In this document: positions 13,480 through 23,512 of the stretch, in pieces | How positions within the stretch are numbered: the first letter of the stretch is position 1 | Layout: each line of letters opens with the position of its first letter | Assembly (NCBI GenBank): GCA_019787685.1 | Contig: JAHNUO010000007.1 | Coordinates: 2,108,001-2,172,000, forward strand | Source: Chiua virens | Lineage: Eukaryota; Basidiomycota; Agaricomycetes; Boletales; Boletaceae | Direction of reading: 5' to 3' | Length of the DNA: 64,000 bases | Notes under the pieces: model-generated | The model's database searches: none | What the model was told of the DNA's origin: nothing | What the model saw: the letters and a program-made list of their open reading frames with translations, nothing else | Position numbers and translations under genes: made by a program

Positions 13480-15215
13480 TCCCAAGTCTGCGATCAAATC
13501 TATATCAATTTCGTCTGGTGTGGTGCTACCCCTGATGTAGTCTCTGGCATTCAAGTTGGCAAGAAGGGTGTTACAATATACCGGACAAATTGCAATAGCA
13601 AGCACGACATAATACGGTGCAGTCTTTACGACATACATCTAAAGGGGGTTGCATCAGGCAACGCACATCATACAAAATGTGCTCGAAACGTACAAGAGTG
13701 ATTGTCGATAGAGCAAACAGGGCTGGCCAGATACCCGTATTCACCGCGAATACTGTGGCGCGATGTAAAATGTGTGCGGTACTTGCAGACCAAAAGTCAG
13801 CATCAGGTCAACAACACGGTCGCGAGTGCTTACCTTGCGAATTCATTGGAGGTTCGTTCGCGGAGCATTAGAAATGTCATGAAAATTGAAATTAGGATAT
13901 CTGCCCCAGCTCCAACACAGTAATATATAGAGTCCAGTGACTGATGGTTGATCATGAGAATGTCGATTCAGAACACAATGGTTTATCCCACCGTAAAGAC
14001 AGGCTCTCGGAGCAAATTAAGCTCAATCAGTTGCACCCTAGGTGTGCGACGGAAAGTCTGTCAGTAATTATGACCTCGATGAAATTTTAAACGGACCCAT
14101 TTGAATAATACAGGCTTCTTGAGATATAAACTGAGTGGGACATCAGTGTTTATTGATTCTATGATGAATTAACCCAGCATACCGAACATAGTGGCTTTCA
14201 GCCAGATCAGTACGCACGATTTCAATTCCCAGACAAGGTAAAGACGTACAAAGCTGAATGATAGCCAGAATGGCCTATACGCAGGGCTTAAGCAAAGTGA
14301 AAGCCTTATAAGAGATCTTTACAGTACCCATATGATTGGTGCGATGATATTTTTCCCGCTGACTGAACGGACGTGATTAAAGGGAAAGTGGTCAAGAAGT
14401 GAAGTTTGAACGTACAAATGTAGATTCGATAAACCAAAAATCCTTGGATAGATACCGAGACCACAGCCTGGATAGTATCAGCACTCGTCCAGGACATCGA
14501 AATAAATGCATACTGTAAAAAGAAATTGCAACTATGGCTTATCAATGGGCATGCTACAAAAGTCATAGATAAACCTACGACAAGGTCACTGAGGAAATGT
14601 CAAAGCACAACATCGGAACTCTGAATAGAATGACTCACGGATTCCCGTACAAGTATGCAGGAGGGTTCTCTATGACGGACATGAGGTATTTGTATGCTAC
14701 GATGGGCTCAAATGAATGTGACGTCCAGCTGTTTCAATTTGTGGCAAAGAACGAACTTCCGGATATAGTCAAAGCTTCGTGGATGGTATTGAGCGCCCTA
14801 TCGTAAACCGTTGGAGAGATTGCAGAGGAATGGAAGTCAACAGACTTTTACCATATAACTGCCACCTGGAGAGAGAAAGGTACATCAAAATTTATCAATG
14901 TTCGCATGTTCAGATTTGACTTACGAAAATCTTTGTGCGCAGAAGATCGTTCTGATAGCTACCAGTGACACAATGACGCACGCGAGGAGTGAGTAGACGA
15001 ATGAATACCAGGATCCAGACCCTACTGGATGTAATAGAAAAAACTGTCCAAACATTGAGCATGTGCTTGATTCCATGACGAAGCACACACTCTGGAACAA
15101 TGGCAACTCACGTTTGCATGCATGTGACACCATACAATGCCGTCGAGAGGACAGCACCAAAGTAACAGGCAGTACTAGGAACTTGAGCTAGAATGGCCAC
15201 GGTGGTGCCGGTTAA
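13480..15215 (-). pseudogene. Relic of a DUF6534-type polytopic membrane protein
   Basis: Pieces of this mushroom-expanded family occur in the right order on the minus strand. They are LSTALYGVTCMQT near 15115-15165, NTIHEALTISG near 14760-14800, a transmembrane block SADTIQAVVSVSIQGFLVYR near 14430-14500, AGADILISIFMTFLMLRER near 13860-13920, and the signature NTLLANLNARDYIRG near 13530-13575. After the first intron the frame reads FFYYIQ and then a TAG stop near 15030, so the gene seems broken. The remaining junctions need several frame changes. The function of intact members is unknown; they are integral membrane proteins with about seven spans. It could still be a live gene with sequencing errors, but the in-frame stop and diverged loops favour a relic. 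Confidence 0.6.
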
Positions 15216-16559
15216 CATGAGTCGTGTCGACTCCAGTTCAAGTTAGCAGAGACAAGGCCGAAGATGAGTCACAGGCAGCAACGAGGTCGTATAAATATTA
15301 CGTATCGGACCTCAGTGGCATCTGATAAGCTGACGCTGCTTGCCATCAAGATAAAGCTGGGCCTTACTCATTCGCTGTACAGCCATATCAGGTAGGCCGG
15401 GTACTATGGCTATACCCTGTGATGGGGGCACGTTTAATCTTATCATATTGAATTGCGGCAGTTAGCGGGATTATTTATTATGCGCAATGGAGCAGGACCG
15501 ACTAGTAGTATCTTGCGAAGTTTGACTTTGGTTTGTTCTGCGGAAGACTAGACCACCGAAGTTCGATGATGTGCGACCTAGATATAAATGCATATTTGGA
15601 ATAATTGTTCTTGTAACGGGCATCACCGTGATGGAGTACAGAGGTAAGTGCATAATAGGCATAATTGAACCGCCAACGGCAACCTGAACCATGCCGCGGT
15701 GGTACGTGAGAGAAAGACGTGGAGAAAAGGAACGCTGGGCGCTGGGCGCTGATGCAAATGTGCCATCTTTGGCTGGGCAATTAGTTAGGCGCATTGGACG
15801 GGTAGAGACAACCGAAAGATGGGGGAAGGGCGTGCCAGATCTTGCTGTGAGTTCAAAACGGGAACTCTGAAGCGTCGAGCTGTGCTCTCCATCGCTGTAC
15901 TTTCAATTTATTTGGTGGGTTCCTGAAACCAAGGATGGACAGGTAGGATTACCGCCAATATGATCCGAGTCGGGAATTTGATCGTGGGGTGGCTGCGTCG
16001 TGAAATTACTGAGAACGAGGCCAAGGCTGAGCGCTGAGAAGCTGAGCGCTGAGAAGCTGTCCGACGAGTTGTCGAAACCTCTTGCGGAGTATTAGTAGTA
16101 GTGAATGATAACTCTTCAAGTCGAAAGCTCCGACTTAGCAACTGATTCGAGTTCGAGTGACTTAATCCGCTCGAATTCGAACAGCCGATTGGCATCAACA
16201 GGGTGTGGGAAGGGATTGGCAGCATTGTTAAGTCAGTGTGACCCGCTCGGAGCCGGTGTGTAGCGTATGCAAAAACAAACCTGTCCCGCCAGTACAGTTT
16301 CACTGGCAGGTTACGGTCGCTTAGTACTCCAAGTATGTCAGCAGAACACATAGCACGGTGTTTCACAACCTTGTTTTCACAGTATTTCGCCCAACCCCAT
16401 GACAGCGCCCTCTTCTTGTTTCATCACCTTCTCGATATCCCGGAACTTGCAGTACAGCTTAAATAAGTGAGTTTGCAAGCGTGCCGCTCAGGGAATTTAT
16501 TTCACAGCAATCCAGCTTTTCTTGTCATTGACCGTGTACCATCGCAAGAGGAAAAAACG
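15216..16559. other. No recognisable gene; small local repeats
   Basis: Short minus-strand frames at 15471-15794 and 15908-16366 are low-complexity and match no family I know. Near 16028-16060 a short unit (gctgagcgctgagaa) is repeated almost exactly twice, and a similar gctgggc repeat lies near 15738-15752. Confidence 0.3.
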
Positions 16560-18490
16560 TCAACGTCAGCTTCAGCACGTCAGTGAAATGTCACGATGGC
16601 CGCTCATAGGTATGTATATCTTTACTTCAAATATTCCGGAAGATTTTGCCACCTGCTCAGCCCCTGCCGAATTACACGCCTTCCAGAGGGTGCCCTCGTG
16701 TCCCCGCTCGAGCTTCTCGGACAAAGCGACGGGGTACTCAACCCAAGCGGTGTCCATTTCGGAAGCGCCGAGATATACAATCTCGTCAATGAGGCACCCT
16801 GGCTAGAGGCACTGGAAGAGGCACTGTGCGTGGGACAGCGGCGGTTGGGAGACGACTTGTGCTTGAAGGACAAAGCCACCCGTGGAAGGGTTGGAGACAA
16901 TAAAGTCACCGTGATACCACACAGGCGTACCGTTGCTGACTGGGCGGGAGCGTGCGGAAGCAGGTCGAGAGGGATTTATCGTGCGTGGGCATGTCGCAAA
17001 TGAAGCATAGAGGGATGGGCGCGTGATGACGAGTTCCCCGGGTACACCAGAATTGGGGGGATGGCTTAACCATACAAGAAACGGGAGTAGGAGTTCTGTT
17101 TCTAGTGAACAGATGATAAAAGTCTGAAGAAGTCGTAAGAAAAACAACTTGTCACCGGCGTGGAGAAGTTTTGACACGAGTATGTAGATCGTTCCACAAA
17201 GGGCGGGGTTGGGGTTTGCCTCTACAAAAAGAGACCGGGAACTTACAAGAACAGAAAATATCTGTCCCACTCCATCCCCCCGGAATGAGCCCAGGTCATG
17301 AGTTGAGCTGTCAGTATCGTGCCAGTCACCCAATACTTCGCTCAGGCGGACAAAGGGCGAGGATGACAAAGGGATGGAGAGTGGACTCACCTTGCGCGCT
17401 CGCAGCGAGGGAACAAGATTGCCACCCTGCATGATTCAAAGACGGGTTCACACTTGAACGATAGAATGCAGTGAAGACTTATTACCCCGCCCAATCAATG
17501 AACCTCAAGTACTCCTCACGTCAGGGTAAAATACATCACTCATGCAGTCTATGAAGCAGATGAGATGATGATTAATTGCTTAGAGTGCTTGTATGCGGTT
17601 GGTATGCTATAAGAATACGTCGGCGTGAATATCCGTTAACGAGACGGTCCTTCTTGTTAACTTATTCATAAACGCACCCTGCGAAAGGTCAGGAAAGACA
17701 TCTCCTAAGCTCGGAGTTGGCACCAATGAGTTGAGGCTCACCCCAACAGTATGTACGATACATTTTGCGGGACCGCTGGTTCCCGATGAATACAGTGTGT
17801 ACAGCGGATGGCCAAAGGGGATCTGTTCGAACCTCGACGGGCGAACCTCAGACGCAGATGACGAGGGTTAAGAACGCGTTGAGGGTGATCCTATTTACAT
17901 CCAGGAACCATCAGATTATCAGAAAATCGTCAAATATAAACTCACCATGTCCTCGGACTCCAGCACAGCGGTTCTCGATTCACTCACGATATTTGCAATC
18001 TTGTGGGAGATGTTTAGACTTTCCAGCGTAAACAATCTCAGAGGAAGCGAAGTTGATCTTTGGATATCTGTAGGATCCTAGAGGTATGTACCCAAGTCTG
18101 TCGCCGTGCGAGAGAATACAGTCCCAGTGGAAGCGGCGGCAGAATTTGTGATTGTAGCTACGATAGAAGCAGAAAAAAAAGGACGCTCATATCAATGTCA
18201 CGGAATATGGAACCAAAGTCGAATTGGGTCGTACCAGTAACCCTATCGCCGAGGAAACCATTTCTCTTGGATCGCGGAATCCGTATTGTTTAACACTGCT
18301 GAATTGAGCACCGGGGAAAATATCGTATTCAGATGCAGCGGTGATAAGGATGACGGAGTTATCCTTCCAGAGGTTCTCTGCATGGTTGAGGCGGGTACTG
18401 AGAAACCAAGGACGTTCAGAGACTGCACCAGGTACGATTATCATGCGTGAAAAGAGTAAGGACGGTGCTCCTGAGCCAGGAGTCACAACC
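16560..18490 (-). pseudogene. Acetoacetyl-CoA synthetase relic (AMP-binding family), internally rearranged
   Basis: AACS activates acetoacetate to acetoacetyl-CoA in the cytosol. On the minus strand, in family order, I see WFLSTRLNHAENLW (about 18365-18410), SRTATDLGTYL then FASSEIVYAGKS (about 18010-18150, different frames), the adenylation P-loop motif [14 protein letters not shown] (about 17750-17796), GELVITRP (17017-17043) and VWYHGDF ... NPSTGGFV (16869-16922). The region between about 17060 and 17700 lacks the GGTDIVS-type core, so about 180 residues are missing. The next expected block, GQSDGVLNPSGV with FGSAEIYN, is present but on the plus strand (see 16700-16862). A possible C-terminal FEVK..IPM piece lies near 16600 on minus. 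The gene cannot encode an enzyme. Confidence 0.8.
16700..16862 (+). other. Inverted segment inside the AACS relic
   Basis: The plus strand encodes LGQSDGVLNPSGV, HFGSAEIYNLVNE and EALCVGQRRLGDD, which in AACS directly follow the TGG(F/Y)V block. That block lies immediately to the right, at 16869-16884, on the opposite strand. Flipping about 150-160 bases in place restores the normal order. The right breakpoint lies between about 16857 and 16869, and the left one near 16700-16715. Confidence 0.75.
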
Positions 18491-18570
18491 ATACCTCATT
18501 CGGTAGAGGTGGCACTGAGGCGATGATTCCTATGAACTCCCACTGACAAAAGTCAAGCTAGAAGGTGCGA

Positions 18571-19040
18571 TCAGAGAGCCGAGTATACATGGGGATCATT
18601 GTAGTCCTCTGCAAGAGAACTTTTCAGCTGGGGTACCTCGGACTGGATGGCAAAGACGTACTTGGCTTCAATCCCCAGAATTGAACTAAATAATCTGTTG
18701 TTGTACAACGCCCGGTCCAGACCTGCCGTCGCGGTCTGAAACTTGATGCAGACTCGCTCGAAATTGTCGCTCGGCTCCGTGTTCTCCTCAAAGTGAATGA
18801 GGCAGTGATGTTGTGTAGTTCTGCCACGAGCCACTAGCGAGCGGGGAAAAGACGGCCCTGATAGTGAAGAGCGCACCATGCTAGTACTTTCCTACTCACC
18901 CTGCCAGTATACAAATTGATTGTTGTTCGGTGCCAGTATTGACAGCGTGGCCGTGCTCAGTTCACTGGCAACGCTTACGAACTCATCGTCAAAACGACAA
19001 CTGAAACCCCCAAGAAACGATGGGCGCCGAGGCATAACGA
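18571..19040 (-). CDS. Unrecognised candidate coding region, divergent from the hydrolase
   Basis: Two adjacent minus-strand frames may be exons of one small gene: one starting MPRRPSFLGGFSCRFDDEF near 19037 and one from 18879 containing NFERVCIKFQTATAGLDR. I do not recognise either. They lie between the AACS relic and the divergently transcribed hydrolase, and could instead be the diverged N-terminal part of the relic: WEFIGIIASVPP near 18510-18550 resembles the AACS region ahead of its first conserved block. The sequence between them does not offer a normal-length intron. Confidence 0.25.
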
Positions 19041-19176
19041 TACAGTCCCTGTCAGTTGGCCCGCCATAGCTTTGCTGGCGTTGGCACGGGACTCTCACGA
19101 GCGGACTATTTCCTCGTGAAACCTGACCGGCATTTACACCCGACACCGTCCCGTCGAGATTTATCATACACCATCC

Positions 19177-20936
19177 ATGTCCAACCATCTCAACGACATG
19201 CTAGCGAGGACATCCACCATCCCTTACACCACAACACCCTCCGGTTGGTCATCCGTACACCCACGTCCACTACGTCCCATTCTTGCTCACCCGGACATCG
19301 ACAGCATACCCACTCCTCCATTACCCACCCCGCCTAGATCCCCCATCTTCCATACCACATCTCGTCATGTCTACCGACTCAGTACCCATCTTGTCCCCGC
19401 CGCTTACCCGCGACTCGTACCAGATTTGCCCTACCCCGTCATACCCGAATACGTTCCTGGGGAACCAAGCGATCGAAGCGAGAAGTTGGACTTGCTTGTA
19501 AACCAGGTTCGACAAACCCAGGACGCCTACACGAATGGTAAACTTGGTGGGAAGCCGAGCGAGAAGCTCTTATGGAATTGCCTCAACCGTTACGTGCGCA
19601 CTTCCGGTGCTTCCAAGAGAAGTGGTTCTGGCGTCACTCTCTTCTTGGCGCACGCAAACGGATTGCACAAGGAGGCGAGTGTTTCTATTGGTAGGTGTCG
19701 ACGACGGAGCTTATGGCATTCGACAGACGTGGGAGACGATGATCCGGAACTTGCTGGATGCCCCCGGTGGCGAGCTGGTCGACGAAATATGGTCGTGGGA
19801 TGCTGTCCATCACGGGGATGCAGCCGTCGTGAATGCGGAGAACCTCAATGGGATATGTGTGTCTTGTTTTCACTTATCGTGACTGCTTCTCAGCGTCTTG
19901 ACTGTGCAGACGACTGGCTCGACAATTCGCGCGACATTGCCAATTTTCTGCTGAATTATTTGCCTGAAGATGTAGCGCCAACGGTCCTGCCTACCCGGCT
20001 ACAGCGTGTACCAGCATCTGCCGTGAAAGTAAGAGAAGAATGCGGGTATCATACGCGCAAATTGGTCGTGGTGGGACATTCCCTGGGAGGGTGTACTTCG
20101 TGAGTTAGATTGGATGCTATCCGAACTTGTGTCTGATGACTGTACACAGATTGAGGGTGGCTTCTGAGTTCCCGAAGTTGTTTTCGTCGTTTGTACTCGT
20201 GGACCCGATCATTGTCAGAACCTATACGGCCAAGGCGGGACATCACTACCATATGATACTCGGTGCTTTTACTCGACGCGACCGTTGGACATCTCGGTAC
20301 GTGACTGCATGTATCAAAGAGGGCAGATCACTGATTTGGGCACAGAGAGGAAGCCTTCCAGCTGATGAAGAAGTCGCCTTTTTTCAATGTCTGGCATCCG
20401 GAGGTTCTGCGTGACTTCGTAGATCATGCTGTCATTGACGACCCCGATGGAGGTGTTAAGCTCAAAATGCCACCGTTACAGGAAGCACTAACGTTCGCGC
20501 ACCGGATGACATCTTGGGAGACGTGGGAGCTATTAGAAAGATTGGACGAATCGATCGCACTTCGATGGGTCTTGCCCAAGAACCCGTGCGTATTTCAATC
20601 CCACGCATCTTTGTGACGCGTGAAACGATCGCCATGCTGACATCGCCGATAGGCTGACGAGTAAGGAAGGCACATATGAGAGGGTATGGCGTCGATCTGC
20701 CAACGCGTCCAATGTCGTGTTTCACTTTGCGGGGCATTTGGTATGTTTCTTCCTGTTCAGGATGCAGTGCATGGCTCAGTTATAATTTGTCGTCCTAGAT
20801 CGTGCAGGAGGCCCCTGTCGAACTCGGTAAGCATCCGTGTGTGAGATGGATTAAAATCAACTGAAGCGGGGTAATAGCACACGATATCTCCGACTTCTTA
20901 CTGCGCAGAGATGGTTTTGCGAAATCGCATCTGTAA
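19177..20936 (+). CDS. Alpha/beta hydrolase, peroxisomal MpaH-like type
   Basis: The protein has 459 residues. It carries an early oxyanion-type segment LFLAHANGLHKE (about 155-166), the nucleophile elbow VVVGHSLGGCTSL (Ser near 266), and FHFAGHLIVQEAP near the C-terminus supplying the likely catalytic His. It ends in SHL, a plausible type-1 peroxisomal targeting signal. Family members hydrolyse acyl-CoA or ester substrates. The exons 19177-19674, 19727-19856, 19910-20099, 20150-20296, 20346-20585, 20653-20740, 20799-20826 and 20878-20936 sum exactly to 460 codons. The first intron, 19675-19726, must start with GC (gcgagt) to give HKE-TWETM; all the others are GT-AG. Exon 7 is only 28 nt. The true start could be internal, because residues before HVYRLSTHLVPAAYP are low-complexity. 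The neighbouring AACS relic makes a link to acyl-CoA metabolism tempting but unproven. Confidence 0.82.
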
Positions 20937-21264
20937 CTATAGATATCATACGACGGGAGTAATTGGGACCAATAGGATAGTAGATGATTATAGATAAGAC
21001 CCCTCGTGTTGTGGTGGCTTGTGATTGAGCGACTGTTGCGAGTGGGTAGTACAGCCCAGCAGCTGCAGTGCTTGCGTAGTTACGCTTAACTCTTCAACTT
21101 GGAAGTTTCAAGAGTCGGTCCCTCTCCTCATCCTTGACCTTGCCCAGGGCTCCCTGGCGGTGCGGACACGAACCCTTTCCCTGCTATTTTTCCCTTGACT
21201 AGTCTCTCAGGCTATTTTGTTGTATACTCATTCCCACTTCAAAATCTCACTCTTGACGACTCAG

Positions 21265-23242
21265 ATGAACATTGTTCCACGCAAGGATCCGATGCAGGCA
21301 TCGTCTTCCAGTTTACGACCACCACGCTCTAATACCAGCAACACCCACGGGAGATTGAGCGGCTTTCACGTACATCCGACCTCGTGGCATTCACAATGGC
21401 CGGCCTTGTTCTTCGTCTTTGTCTTATTCGCTGCCTTTCCGGTCACCGTCTCCGCAGCGCCGCCGACGTTCAGACTGCCTATTGGGATATACCCAAGAGG
21501 CCCGGATTCTTCCAATGAAAACGCATCCTCGAGCAACGGGAACATTAGTATGAGCGTGTGGGTGCGTCGGATGTTTTTTTTTGTCTTTGTGTCGACGCTA
21601 TGGTGATTTGTCGAGGCAGCTTCCAATCCTTCTCGTCACGGTGGTGTTTATTCTCTTCTCGTTTTGCACGTGTGTCCGACGGTGTGCGGCGAGGGACTCC
21701 GCCCCGACGACAAGCACGAATAGGAACCGAACCGCTTCGGCTCCTTCTGGCAATGCGACGCGGCCACGTCGCCGACCACGTAGGACGCCCAGTCAGGTTT
21801 CGACCAAGTCGTTGCCGCCGTATATGAAAGAACCCGGGGACCAGGAGCTGGTGCTCTTCCGGTACGTACACCTTCCTCTTGGAGATGTCCATCGCCAACG
21901 TGCCACGTTTTTCCCAGGGGTCCCTCGGAGATGGAGGACGACCAAGACCTGCCTCATGGCATGCCTACGCTCGCCGAGGACGACGAGGAGCACCTCGAGA
22001 TGCGCCATGGGACGTTTGACATCCCACTCAATCGAATTGAGTCGTTTGACACAATGGCAGATTCGTCGACGACGAATCTGATACGGAGGGTGTCGGCGTC
22101 AGTTCCGAGACCTCCTGAGCTGCATCATAGCGCGATGCCGCATGATCATCGTCGCAGTGCCGATGGGCGTAGTTTGTCCTCGGCTGGGAGCGAAGCGGAG
22201 CTTTTGGCTGCACATACACGCGGGATCTCTACTGACCCGAGAGGGGAGGTGCCATCGTATGCAGAAGCTGTTTCTGCACCGGAGGGGATGACGACGATAT
22301 CATTGAACGACCCTGAACCCAATCATGCAGTTTCTCACCCTGCGGTTCCTCCTCTCTCTCATACCGCTGACTCGTCGCCGGCGGGAAGAGGACGTGCACG
22401 GTTCAGTTTCCTCGGACATGTCCCCTTCAGCTCACACCACCCACACCATCACACTGGTGACACGGCTCCCACTACCAATGACCCGACTACGTTGATGCGT
22501 TCTGAATCGCCTGCGCAGCATATACGGTCTGGCTCTCAATTATCGCGATTCTCGTCTCGCGAGTCACATGAAACGCATCACTCGCGTGCACCGTCGAGGA
22601 ATAACCTTCGTCGTTCACAATCACGGTCCAATTCGAATCTGTTCCGTACGTTCCGCACGCACCCGTCTGGTGTACATGCAGGGTCATCGACGATCTCGTT
22701 GGATAGTATCTCAGCCCCGCTCACACACACGGCCACACGCGCCGAATTCCATGCACCCAGGGGAGGATTGCTGACCCCCGAGCAGATCAAACTGATTACG
22801 AGCCGGGAGGGTTTGGAGAGGTTTGGTGTGCCGTACGGCCCGGATGCGGTTGCGTTTTCAATGTCGAAGGAGAGACTGGCCGAGATGGGACCGCCCCCTG
22901 ACTTTGAGAGTGCGACAGGAGTGCACCAAGAGCCATCCGGGGCCACGGGGAGTGGGGATGAAGGCGCAGAGGGAGCTGTGGAGAGGACTGTGGAGATATC
23001 AGATCCTGGACTCAGACGGTGCATTGCCACGGTCGACATCGCTCTCGCCGAGTCGGCATGCCTCGTTACCGCATGAGCGTGCAGCATCGCGTGCGAGCAC
23101 GGTTATCTCGTACGCTACTGCCCACGAGTCGGATGAGGAAGGGGGTGGGCAGACGGTGGATGTGTACGCGACTGATAGCGAGAACGAGGGTGGGCCTGAT
23201 GAGCCACTGACGGCGCGGCCAATGAGCCCGACGACGGCATGA
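21265..23242 (+). CDS. Single-span membrane protein with long disordered tail, one frameshift
   Basis: The N-terminus contains a hydrophobic block (WPALFFVFVLFAAFPVTVSA) that looks like a signal peptide or anchor. A second span, LPILLVTVVFILFSFCTC, is followed by Arg-rich residues and then a long Ser/His/Pro-rich tail with TPSQVSTKSLPPYMKEPGDQ and SYAEAV. I recognise this as a common uncharacterised mushroom family, not a named protein. The introns are 21562-21619 and 21862-21917. Near 22995-23010 the frame must move from ERTVEISD to a frame reading STSLSPSRHASLP that stops at 23242; one extra base explains this. From ATG 21265 the exons sum to 1864 nt, so removing one base gives 621 codons. 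ATG 21217 is an alternative start. Confidence 0.6.
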
Positions 23243-23512
23243 GACGTTCGTGATGGACTGTACAAGAAATATGGATGATTTAGATGATTTTCAGACTATG
23301 GTGCTTTGGTAGATACAATATCTATTTTACATACTCACAATCGCATTCTCAACTAGTCATGCGTCGGTCGCTGTGATGGACGAGGATGGAAGCGAACTTG
23401 TTTGTCGTCGTCCCTGTTTGTCTCCCTCAAATCCACGCTACCACTCAAACTCGTCCCACCCAATCTGCTCGTCGTCGTCAACACCGACGACGACGACTCT
23501 CTTCATCCTCAC

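Noticed and set aside
16803..17432. 209-codon minus-strand frame as an intact gene
   Set aside because: Only its central part is AACS-like; the flanks are intronic or decayed sequence, and essential AACS blocks are missing.
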